Positions 42,226 to 50,340 of a stretch of DNA of 64,000 nt are shown here, piece by piece. The notes under the pieces are model-generated. The model did not search any database. It saw nothing but the letters and a program-made list of their open reading frames with translations, and had not been told where the DNA came from. Location: the NCBI RefSeq assembly GCF_040147005.1, contig NZ_JAMSHO010000001.1:806001-870000 (forward strand), in the 5' to 3' direction. Each line of letters begins with the position of its first letter. Positions within the stretch are counted from its first letter, which is position 1. The DNA is from Halomonas sp. H10-9-1. GTDB lineage: Bacteria; Pseudomonadota; Gammaproteobacteria; Pseudomonadales; Halomonadaceae. The translations under genes and the position numbers were made by a program.

Positions 42226-43002
42226 ATGAACCTTTCGCTGCTCTATCATCTGACCCGACAGGACCTGGTCGACCGCTACGCCGGCTCCATCCTCGGTGCG
42301 GCCTGGACCTTCATCATGCCGCTGGTCAATATCCTGATCTTCACCTTGATTTTCTCGCGCATCATGGGCATGCGGCTGGGCGAGCTGGGCGTTGAACTGG
42401 GGCAGTACAGCTACAGCGTCTACCTGGTAATCGGCGTGCTGGCCTGGAACCTCTTTGCCAATACCCTGACGCGGGTCACCCATGTTTTTCACGATAAGGC
42501 CGCCATCATCGGCAAGGTCAACGTCTCACTGTTTGCCCTGCCGCTCTATCTCTTGTTCAGCGAGATGACCGTCTACCTGATCGCCAATGGCTTCTTTCTG
42601 GTCTTCCTGTTCGCCATCGATTTCGATTTCACCTGGCATTGGCTTTGGTGGCCGGTCATCCTGCTGGTGCAGCAGACCCTGGCCTATGCCATTGGTCTCA
42701 TCTTCGCCACGCTCAGTGTCTTCATTCGTGACATCAAGCAGTTCGTGGGCGTGCTGACCCAGCTGTGGTTCTGGTTGACCCCCATCGTCTATGTCATCAC
42801 CATCCTGCCGGAGAATTGGAAGCCGCTGTTCCTGCTCAACCCCTTCTTTCACATCGTCAACGCCTTGCGCGATGCGCTGATGCTACAGACCGTCCCCGCG
42901 CTGCTGCCGCTGGCGCTGCTGCTGGTCTTCGCGCTGCTGCTGCTCGCTTTCGGCCTGTGGCTGGGGCAGCGTCTCGAGCGTGATATCCGCGACTTCATCT
43001 AG
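42226..43002 (+). CDS. wzm: Polysaccharide ABC transporter permease
   Basis: 258-residue ABC-2 type permease with about six membrane helices. It has the family start ending DLVDRYAGSILGAAWTFIMP and the DIRDFI end. It exports completed undecaprenyl-linked O-polysaccharide from cytoplasm to periplasm together with the ATPase encoded 9 bp downstream. Placement right after gmd-rmd matches ABC-dependent D-rhamnan or D-mannan O-antigen loci. Confidence 0.93.
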   Translation: MNLSLLYHLTRQDLVDRYAGSILGAAWTFIMPLVNILIFTLIFSRIMGMRLGELGVELGQYSYSVYLVIGVLAWNLFANTLTRVTHVFHDKAAIIGKVNVSLFALPLYLLFSEMTVYLIANGFFLVFLFAIDFDFTWHWLWWPVILLVQQTLAYAIGLIFATLSVFIRDIKQFVGVLTQLWFWLTPIVYVITILPENWKPLFLLNPFFHIVNALRDALMLQTVPALLPLALLLVFALLLLAFGLWLGQRLERDIRDFI

Positions 43003-43011
43003 GGCTCTGTC

Positions 43012-44238
43012 ATGATCCACGCGCAGGACATCACCAAGTACTTCCGCTTCTACGCCAAGCCCTCGGATCGGCTGCGCGAGATCATCACGCGTCGGCCGCG
43101 TCATCACTCCCACAAGGCCCTGGATGGCATCAGTTTCGAGGTAGCCAGCGGCGAGACCTTGGGGATCCTGGGGCGCAATGGCGCCGGCAAGTCGACCCTG
43201 CTCAAGATTCTCACCGGCGTACTGCTGCCCGACAGTGGCGACTTTCGCATTGAAGGCCGCATCACCGGGCTGCTGGAGCTGGGCACCGGCTTCGACAGCA
43301 ACCTCACTGGTGCCCAGAACATTCTCGCCAACGGTCTTCTGCTGGGCATGACGCGTCAGGAAGTTGAGTCGCGTCGCCAGGCGATCGTCGACTTCAGCGA
43401 ACTGGGCAGCTTTATTGACGAGCCGCTACGTACCTACTCCTCGGGCATGGTCATGCGCCTGGCCTTCGCCATCGGCATCCATGCCGATCCCAGCTGCTTC
43501 GTGATCGATGAGGCGCTCTCGGTGGGCGATGCCCACTTCCAGCAGAAGTGCATGCGTCGTATCCGTGAGTTCCGCGCCCAAGGCGGCTCGATCATCTTCG
43601 TTTCCCATGACATCAATGCGGTCAAGATGCTCTGCGACAAGGTGATCGTGCTTGAGGGCGGCAAGGCGGTCTTCGAGGGTGAGCCGGAAGCCGGTGCCAA
43701 TCACTACAACCGGCTGCTGGCTGAGGAGACCGACCTTGATGGTCAGGCAGTACTGGAGGCTCGCTACGGTAGTGGTGAGGTCGTGGTGAGCGCCTGCACG
43801 CTGGCCGGCCGTGATAGCGGCGGCACCACCCTGACCAGCGGCGAGACGGCGGAGATCCTCGTCGACCTGGAGGCCCAACAAGACCTCGACGATATCACCC
43901 TGGGGCTGATGATCCGCGACCGCTTTGGCCAGGACATCTTCGGCACCAACACCTGGTATCTTGGTCAGTCGCTGGCCATGCGGGCCGGGGAGCAGCTTCG
44001 CTGCCGGCTGGAACTGGAGGTCTGGCTGGCACCGGGCAAGTACACCCTGACCCTGGCGTTGCATGAGGGCAGCGACCACACTCGGCGCTGTTACCAGTGG
44101 TGCGACAACCTGGTGCGCTTCGATGTGGCCGGTATCCGCGGGCCCACCTTTGGCGGCATTTGCCGGCTGCCGCTGGACTGTACCTTCGAACCGCTGGCTC
44201 CGCCGAGTAAGGAGGCTCTCCATGCTGCGTCACAATAA
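43012..44238 (+). CDS. wzt: Polysaccharide ABC transporter ATPase with carbohydrate-binding C-terminal domain
   Basis: 408 residues. The ATPase domain (~1-235) has Walker A LGRNGAGKSTLLKI, the degenerate signature TYSSGMVMRLAFA, Walker B CFVIDEALSVGD and the switch His in FVSHD. The C-terminal ~160 residues form an immunoglobulin-like Wzt_C domain (GETAEILVDLEAQQDLDDI to FGGICRLPLDC). In E. coli O8/O9a this domain binds the chemically capped end of the finished chain, so export waits for termination. Its presence predicts a capping enzyme, and the next gene is a methyltransferase. It overlaps that gene by 17 bp. Confidence 0.95.
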   Translation: MIHAQDITKYFRFYAKPSDRLREIITRRPRHHSHKALDGISFEVASGETLGILGRNGAGKSTLLKILTGVLLPDSGDFRIEGRITGLLELGTGFDSNLTGAQNILANGLLLGMTRQEVESRRQAIVDFSELGSFIDEPLRTYSSGMVMRLAFAIGIHADPSCFVIDEALSVGDAHFQQKCMRRIREFRAQGGSIIFVSHDINAVKMLCDKVIVLEGGKAVFEGEPEAGANHYNRLLAEETDLDGQAVLEARYGSGEVVVSACTLAGRDSGGTTLTSGETAEILVDLEAQQDLDDITLGLMIRDRFGQDIFGTNTWYLGQSLAMRAGEQLRCRLELEVWLAPGKYTLTLALHEGSDHTRRCYQWCDNLVRFDVAGIRGPTFGGICRLPLDCTFEPLAPPSKEALHAASQ

Positions 44239-45679
44239 CCCGCACTTGGACACGCGGCGCCTGGGCAAGTACATCCGCCAGCGCAGCGAGGCCGCCGAGA
44301 CGCCGCCCGCCTGGCCGGGCGAGGCGCGCTGGCGCGAGAGCCTGCAGGGGCGCGCGGTGGAACTGGGTGCCAGCCGACAGCGTGGCAGCTTTCCGGTCGC
44401 CGACTATGCGGCGTTGCTGGGGCGACCCGACAGCGACTTCCTGGATAACGCCTACCGCCATCTGGTAGGCCGACTGCCAGATGACGAGGAGCGTCACCAC
44501 GACCTGGCGCAGCTGATGGCAGGCCTACCGCGGGAGCGTCTGCTACTGAGGCTGGCCAGCCGAGGGGAGCACGGCGGGGATGAGCTGCCTGGTCTGGCGC
44601 GCGGGCTCTCCCGGGCGCGGTGGATGTACCACCCCCGAATCGGGCGTGGGGTGCGCTGGCTGCTCGGCGCGCTGCGCCTGGATCGACTGCGCGAACGCCT
44701 TGACCAGACGGCGCGCCTGCAGGATACCCGCTATCAGGCGCTGCTTGAGATGCTTCGCGAGCAGGGCGAGCGCATCAATGCGCTGGAGGACGAGCAGCGT
44801 CGCCTGATGGCCGACAGCCGACGGCTGTGCCAGCGGCTGGATGCGCTCCCCGCTGATGATGCGCCTCCGCCGAGCATGGCGCCGCGGCCGTCGGAACCCG
44901 CGGTACATGCCGAGGCTGCGGGCGTCACTGTACCTTCGGGGGGGAGGAAGCCCCCCCAGCAGGACGCCACCGGGCAGGACTTCTATCGTGCCCTGGAGGC
45001 ACGCTTCCGCGGTGCGCCGTCGGCCATCACCGCGCTGATGCGCGAGCACCTGCCCGAGGTGCATTCAACCGTCCCGCTGGCCGAGGGCCTGCCGCTGCTC
45101 GACCTGGGCTGCGGTCGCGGCGAATGGCTAGCATTGCTGCGCCAGGAGGGCATCGCCGCCCGGGGAGTGGACCTCAATGCCGCCAATATCCGCGCCGGTC
45201 GCGAGCAGGGGCTCGAGGTACGCTACCAGGATGCCCTGGCGGCCCTGTGCGACAGCGCCGATGCGAGCCTGGGCATGGTCAGCGCCTTTCATCTGGTGGA
45301 GCATCTCGACCACGACCAGCTGCGCCTGCTGCTGCACGAGGCCCACCGCGCCCTGGCGCCGGGCGGGCGCCTGCTGCTCGAGACCCCCAATCCCCAGAAC
45401 CTGATCGTGGGTAGCTGCAACTTCTACCTCGACCCGACTCATGTGCGTCCGCTACCGCCCGATTTTCTGGTGTTCCTGGCTGAATTTGCCGGCTTCGAGG
45501 GCGTCGCGGCGCGTCCTCTGCATCCGGTGGGCGAGCAGCACCACCTACACGAGGAGAGCGAGACCGCGCGCCGGCTCAACCACTACCTCTACGGGCCCCA
45601 GGACTACGCACTGCTGGCCACTCGGCCCGCCGCCCTCGACAGCCAGGCCCTCCGTACCGGCCAGGAGCAGGACGCATGA
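44222..45679 (+). CDS. SAM methyltransferase with DUF4214-like and coiled-coil N-terminus, possible O-chain terminator
   Basis: 485 residues. The N-terminus has a DUF4214-like stretch (~60-110; DFLDNAYRHLVGRLPDDEER and RLLLRLASRGEHGG). A coiled coil follows (~155-205; YQALLEMLREQGERINALED), then a class I methyltransferase domain (~265-480) with motif I LLDLGCGRGEWLAL, FHLVEHLDHDQL and APGGRLLLETPNP. An AAGGAGG directly precedes the ATG, which lies within the end of wzt. WbdD of E. coli O9a is likewise a methyltransferase plus coiled coil that caps the chain and measures its length. The analogy is functional inference, since no kinase domain is seen here. Confidence 0.85.
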   Translation: MLRHNNPHLDTRRLGKYIRQRSEAAETPPAWPGEARWRESLQGRAVELGASRQRGSFPVADYAALLGRPDSDFLDNAYRHLVGRLPDDEERHHDLAQLMAGLPRERLLLRLASRGEHGGDELPGLARGLSRARWMYHPRIGRGVRWLLGALRLDRLRERLDQTARLQDTRYQALLEMLREQGERINALEDEQRRLMADSRRLCQRLDALPADDAPPPSMAPRPSEPAVHAEAAGVTVPSGGRKPPQQDATGQDFYRALEARFRGAPSAITALMREHLPEVHSTVPLAEGLPLLDLGCGRGEWLALLRQEGIAARGVDLNAANIRAGREQGLEVRYQDALAALCDSADASLGMVSAFHLVEHLDHDQLRLLLHEAHRALAPGGRLLLETPNPQNLIVGSCNFYLDPTHVRPLPPDFLVFLAEFAGFEGVAARPLHPVGEQHHLHEESETARRLNHYLYGPQDYALLATRPAALDSQALRTGQEQDA

Positions 45680-46782
45680 CCCAGCCGATCACCGCCATTC
45701 ACCAGTTCCATCACGGCGTCGACGTCGGCGACGGCGTCACCAACAGCCTGCTGTTTATCCAGCGTCTCCTTCAGGAGCTTGGTTTCGACTCACACATCTA
45801 CGCCGCCAGCATTCCCGCCGCCATGGCGGAGCGCGTGCGGCCCTGTCACGCCCTGGAGCGCTGCGACCCCGAGGACACCCTGCTGCTGCAGCATCACTCC
45901 ATGGGGCATGACCTGGGCGACTGGCTGAGCCGGCTGGGCGTGCCGCGGGCGCTGGTCTATCACAACATCACCCCGGCGGGGTTCTTCTCCCCGGGCAGCG
46001 ACCTGCACCACTACGCGACCCTGGGGCGCGAGCAGCTGGTGCAGTGGCGGGACGAGTTTCGGGCAGTGCTGGCAGTCTCTGAATACAACGCCGAGGACCT
46101 GGTGGCCCTGGGCTATGCGCGCGAGGCGATCACCACCCTCCCGCTGCTGGTGGATCTCGAGCGTCTCGCCGAGGCGCCCGAGAAGCTGCCCGAGCCGGCC
46201 GCACGGCTGCATCCGGCCCTGGCCGAGCGCCCCTACCTGCTGTTCGTGGGGCGCCTGGTGGAGAACAAGCGCCAGCACTTGCTGCTGGAAGCCCTGTGGC
46301 ACCTGCAGCGCATGCAGGCGCGCCATGGTGGCGGACCCCCGGCCATGCTGGTACTCGCCGGTGGTGGGGAGCGTTCCGACTACGGGCATTTCCTGCGCCA
46401 GCGCCTGCATCAGCTGCAGCTCGACGACAGCGTGGTGATGCCCGGCAAGGTGGATGATGCCCTGCTGCAGGGGCTCTATCGGCGCAGCGCCGCCTTCGTC
46501 TGCGCCAGCGCCCACGAGGGCTTCGGCATGCCGCTGGTCGAGGCCATGCTGGCCGACTGCCCGGTGGTGGCCATGGGGCTGACCAATATTCCGCATACCC
46601 TGGGGGAGGGCGGCCTGGTGCTGGACAGCGAAGACCCGGCAGTGATGGCCGCCAGCCTCTCGCTGCTCCTCGAGGACGAGGCATTACGCAACGAGGTTAT
46701 TGCCGGCCAGCGGCGCTCCCTCGAACGCTATCGCCCCGAGGTCCTGGCCGACAGCCTGCGCGACTGGCTCGAGACCTTCTAG
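45676..46782 (+). CDS. Glycosyltransferase family 4, paralogous to the first domain of the next protein
   Basis: 368-residue GT-B enzyme. The N-terminus TAIHQFHHGVDVGDGVTNSL, the LVYHNITPAGFFSPG segment and LAVSEYNAEDL are shared with the first domain of the large protein encoded downstream. The donor domain has PYLLFVGRLVENKRQHLLLE and E-x7-E in AHEGFGMPLVEAMLADCPVV. It overlaps the methyltransferase stop by 4 bp. Within this GDP-rhamnose operon it is most likely a D-rhamnosyl- or mannosyltransferase acting on the lipid-linked chain (inference). Confidence 0.9.
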   Translation: MTQPITAIHQFHHGVDVGDGVTNSLLFIQRLLQELGFDSHIYAASIPAAMAERVRPCHALERCDPEDTLLLQHHSMGHDLGDWLSRLGVPRALVYHNITPAGFFSPGSDLHHYATLGREQLVQWRDEFRAVLAVSEYNAEDLVALGYAREAITTLPLLVDLERLAEAPEKLPEPAARLHPALAERPYLLFVGRLVENKRQHLLLEALWHLQRMQARHGGGPPAMLVLAGGGERSDYGHFLRQRLHQLQLDDSVVMPGKVDDALLQGLYRRSAAFVCASAHEGFGMPLVEAMLADCPVVAMGLTNIPHTLGEGGLVLDSEDPAVMAASLSLLLEDEALRNEVIAGQRRSLERYRPEVLADSLRDWLETF

Positions 46783-46896
46783 GCGCCCCGGCAGAACCCG
46801 CTCTGCGCGGTGCGCTGGCGCTGACCGTGCCTACGGCCGGATAAGCGAGGCCGTGAGCGCATTCGGCCTAACGTAGCGAAAGGAGTTCATATCATC

Positions 46897-49800
46897 ATGC
46901 CATCCCTCTCGGCCATCCATCAGTTCGCGGTCACCTGCGCCAGCGGCGACGGCATCACCAACGGCATGCTGTTCACCCAGCGGTTGGTACGGGCGTCGGG
47001 GCTGGCCTCGGAGATCTATGTCATCGACGCGCCAGGGGACATGGCGGAGCGGGTACGCGACTACCGCGACTACCTGGCGCGGCCCGACGAGCTGCTGCTG
47101 ATTCATCACGGCAGCGGAAACCCTCTGGAGAGCTGGCTGGAGGGGCTGGCCTGCCGCAAGCTGCTGGTCTACCACAACATCACCCCGGAGCGCTTCTACT
47201 CGCCGGATGACCCGGCGGTACCGGTGCTGCGTCACGGCCGCGAGCAGCTGACCCGCTGGCACACCTGGCTAGACGGCGCCATCGCTGACTCTGAGCACAA
47301 CCGCCGCGAGCTGCTCGAGGCGGGTTTTCTGCCCGAGACCACCCGGACTCTACCACTGTTGGTCGATCTTGCCCGGCTGTCGCCGGGCCAGCCGGCGGCG
47401 GCGCCGCCGCCCCAGCCGGCCACCGATGCCCCCTATCGTCTGCTGTTCGTCGGCCGTCTGGCCGCCAACAAGAACCAGGCGGGGTTGATCGCCGCCCTGG
47501 CGGCCATGCAGCGGCGCAGCGCCTGGCCAGTTGAGCTGACCCTGGTGGGTGGCGGCGATGACGGCACAGTCCACCGTCTGCAAAGGTTGGCGGAGGATCT
47601 CGGCGTGGCCGCGAGCGTGATACTCACCGGCAAGGTCGACGATGCCGAATTGCAGCGCCACTACCAGCAGGCGGATCTTTACCTGAGCCTTAGTGAGCAC
47701 GAAGGCTTCGGCATGCCGCTGATCGAGGCCATGGCCCATGAGCTTCCGGTGCTTGCCTACGCCGCCCCTGACAGCAGCATTGGCGACACTGTGGGGGCGG
47801 GCGGGTTACTGCTCAACGAGGCGGAGCCCGAGGTGGCGGCTGCCGCGGCACTGATGATGCTGCGTAATCCGGGGCTCCGGGCGAAGCTGGTCGAGGCCCA
47901 GCGTGAGCGCTTGGCCCGGTTCGAACCGGCCCGGTTGTTTGAGGAATTACGCGGGTTTCTTGCCGAGCGGGGCATGACCATGCCAGCGCTGCCTGATGAG
48001 AGGGCATGTCTGCCGGTGCGTCGCCGCTGGCGGATCGAAGGCCCCTTCGACTCAAGCTATAGCCTGGCACTGGTTAACCGAGAACTGGCATTTGCCCTGC
48101 AAGGCATCGACGGTGAAGCTCAGGTAGCTCTGCATAGTACCGAAGGCGGCGGCGACTTTGCCCCGGATCCAGCCTTTTTGGACGGTGAGCCAGGACTTGC
48201 CGATGCCGTTGGGCTTGCCGCCGAGCCGGCCTGGTACGATGCCAGCCTGCGGCTATGTTATCCGCCACGCACGACAGGCCTTGTCGGGCGACATCGGTTA
48301 ATACACAGCTATGGCTGGGAAGAGTCGGTGTTTCCCCATGAGCACGCCCAGGCCTTCAATGCCCGGCTCTCGGCGGTGACCACCATGTCGCGCTATGTGT
48401 CCCGGGTTCTGGCCGACAGCGGGGTGGGGCTGCCGCTGCCGGTGGTCGGCGTGGGCACTGATCATCTGTGCGATATCGAACCGGACCCCGCGGCGTTGGC
48501 TGACTGGTTGCCTGCGCCCCAGGCCGGCGAGGCACCGATGACCTTCCTGCATGTCTCCTCCTGCTTTCCGCGCAAAGGCGTCGACGTCCTGCTGGCCGCC
48601 TGGTATCGCAGCTTCGCCGCCGATGACCACGTACAGCTGATACTCAAGACCTTTCCCAACCCCCATCATGATATCGAGGCGGAACTCGCCGAATATCGCC
48701 GACGTTATCCCCGGGGTGCGCCCGTCCAGTTGATCAATGCCGATCTCGGCGCCGGCGCGGTGCGTGCCCTCTACCATCACGTCGATGCCCTGGTGGCGCC
48801 CAGCCGCGGCGAGGGCTTCGGCCTGCCCATGGCCGAGGCGATGTGGTGTGACGTGCCGGTGATCACGACCGGAAGCGGTGGCCAGTGCGAGTTCTGCACT
48901 CCCGAGACCGCCTGGCTTATCGACTATCAATATGCTCGCGCACGCACCCATATGGAGCAGTTTGCATCCGTCTGGGTAGAGCCCAGTGAGGAGCATCTTG
49001 CGGGGCTGATGAGCGAGTTCACCTCGCGTCACCAAAACGGCGAGTTGCGCGACTGGACTGCCTCGCGGCGCCAGGCGGCTCGTGCCCTTGTGGCGCGTGA
49101 GCATAGCTGGGCTGCCGTGGCGCAGCGCACTCGGACGGCGGTAGAAGCCCTGGACACTCTCCCCGTGTTGACGCCGCGAACTCGTATCGGTTGGGTAAGC
49201 ACCTGGAACAGCAAGTGCGGCATTGCTACCTACTCGAAACTGCTGGTCACGCCGGCCTTGGCTAATCAGGTCACAGTGTTGGCCAACCGCGATGCCGAGC
49301 TGATCGCCGAGGATGGGCCCGAGGTAGTGCGCTGCTGGGAGCAGATTGCCGCAGATGGCAAGGGGGGTTATCTGGAGGACGACCTCGAGGCGCTGCATGC
49401 GGAGATCCTTCGGCGTGGCCTCGACACCGTGGTGGTACAGTTCAACTTCAGCTTCTTCGGCCTGGCGCCGCTGGCCACCTTACTCAAGCGTCTGCAGGGT
49501 GAGGGCGTGCAGACATTGGTGTTCTTCCACTCCACCGCCGACGTGGAGTGGGGCGGGCTGCCCAAGAGCCTGCTGCAGATGCGCGAGGCGCTGGCCGGCT
49601 GCTCACGGCTGATGGTTCACGGTATCGATGACCTCAACCGGCTCAAGGCCATGGGGCTCGACGCCAACGCCACCCTCTTTCCCCATGGGGTGATGGCCGC
49701 GCCCGCGGTCACGCCGCCCGCGGACCCGCGCCATGCCGCCCTGGAAGGCAAGCGGGTGATCGCCAGCTACGGCTTCCTGCTGCCCCACAAGGGGGTGCAC

Positions 49801-50340
49801 GAGCTGATCGAGGCCTTCGCCATGCTGGCGGAGGAGGACCCCGGCCTGCATCTGCTGCTGCTCAACGCCCTCTATCCGGCTCCCCCGTCCGAAGCAGAGG
49901 CGGAGCGCTGCCGGCAGACCATCGCCCGCCTGGGGCTGGAAGGGCGGGTCACCCTGATCAACGACTTTTTGCCCGACGACCAGACCCTGGGCTGGCTGCA
50001 GGCGGCGCAGCTGCTGGTGTTCCCCTACCAGCACACCCAGGAGTCCTCCTCGGCGGCGGTACGCTGGGGGCTGGCCAGCGGCCGCCCGGTGGCCTGCACG
50101 CCGCTGGGCATCTTCGACGACGTGGCCGAGGCGGTGGCCTTCCTGCCCGGCACGGCGCCGGCCGAGCTGGCATCGGGCATCCGCGAGCTGCTCGACGATC
50201 GCCGGCGCCGCGAACGGCTGCAGCAGGACGCCGCGGCCTGGCTGGCTGCCCACGACTGGCCGCGCCTCTCCCAGCGACTGCATGGGTTGATGACAGCACT
50301 GGCCTGGGACGGTATCAAGCAGGAGCGAGATGAGGGCTAG
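46897..50340 (+). CDS. Three-domain GT4 glycosyltransferase (WbdA-like polymerase)
   Basis: 1,147 residues made of three GT-B modules in a row. Module 1 (~1-360) starts SAIHQFAVTCASGDGITNGM and has the E-x7-E HEGFGMPLIEAMAHELPVL. Module 2 (~370-760) includes LIHSYGWEESVFP and GEGFGLPMAEAMWCDVPVI. Module 3 (~765-1140) starts RIGWVSTWNSKCGIATYSKL, and its donor end (QESSSAAVRWGLASGRPVA) lacks the second Glu position of classic E-x7-E. No membrane helix is seen, so it is cytoplasmic. In E. coli O8/O9a, WbdA fuses two or three mannosyltransferases that build the repeat, and in Pseudomonas the D-rhamnan needs three separate enzymes (WbpX, WbpY, WbpZ). One fused protein doing all linkages is a reasonable inference. 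AAAGGAG precedes the ATG. Confidence 0.92.
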   Translation: MPSLSAIHQFAVTCASGDGITNGMLFTQRLVRASGLASEIYVIDAPGDMAERVRDYRDYLARPDELLLIHHGSGNPLESWLEGLACRKLLVYHNITPERFYSPDDPAVPVLRHGREQLTRWHTWLDGAIADSEHNRRELLEAGFLPETTRTLPLLVDLARLSPGQPAAAPPPQPATDAPYRLLFVGRLAANKNQAGLIAALAAMQRRSAWPVELTLVGGGDDGTVHRLQRLAEDLGVAASVILTGKVDDAELQRHYQQADLYLSLSEHEGFGMPLIEAMAHELPVLAYAAPDSSIGDTVGAGGLLLNEAEPEVAAAAALMMLRNPGLRAKLVEAQRERLARFEPARLFEELRGFLAERGMTMPALPDERACLPVRRRWRIEGPFDSSYSLALVNRELAFALQGIDGEAQVALHSTEGGGDFAPDPAFLDGEPGLADAVGLAAEPAWYDASLRLCYPPRTTGLVGRHRLIHSYGWEESVFPHEHAQAFNARLSAVTTMSRYVSRVLADSGVGLPLPVVGVGTDHLCDIEPDPAALADWLPAPQAGEAPMTFLHVSSCFPRKGVDVLLAAWYRSFAADDHVQLILKTFPNPHHDIEAELAEYRRRYPRGAPVQLINADLGAGAVRALYHHVDALVAPSRGEGFGLPMAEAMWCDVPVITTGSGGQCEFCTPETAWLIDYQYARARTHMEQFASVWVEPSEEHLAGLMSEFTSRHQNGELRDWTASRRQAARALVAREHSWAAVAQRTRTAVEALDTLPVLTPRTRIGWVSTWNSKCGIATYSKLLVTPALANQVTVLANRDAELIAEDGPEVVRCWEQIAADGKGGYLEDDLEALHAEILRRGLDTVVVQFNFSFFGLAPLATLLKRLQGEGVQTLVFFHSTADVEWGGLPKSLLQMREALAGCSRLMVHGIDDLNRLKAMGLDANATLFPHGVMAAPAVTPPADPRHAALEGKRVIASYGFLLPHKGVHELIEAFAMLAEEDPGLHLLLLNALYPAPPSEAEAERCRQTIARLGLEGRVTLINDFLPDDQTLGWLQAAQLLVFPYQHTQESSSAAVRWGLASGRPVACTPLGIFDDVAEAVAFLPGTAPAELASGIRELLDDRRRRERLQQDAAAWLAAHDWPRLSQRLHGLMTALAWDGIKQERDEG

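Noticed and set aside
46783..46896. 114-bp gap between two glycosyltransferase genes as a promoter or attenuator
   Set aside because: No convincing -35/-10 pair or terminator hairpin; it contains only a good ribosome site for the next gene.
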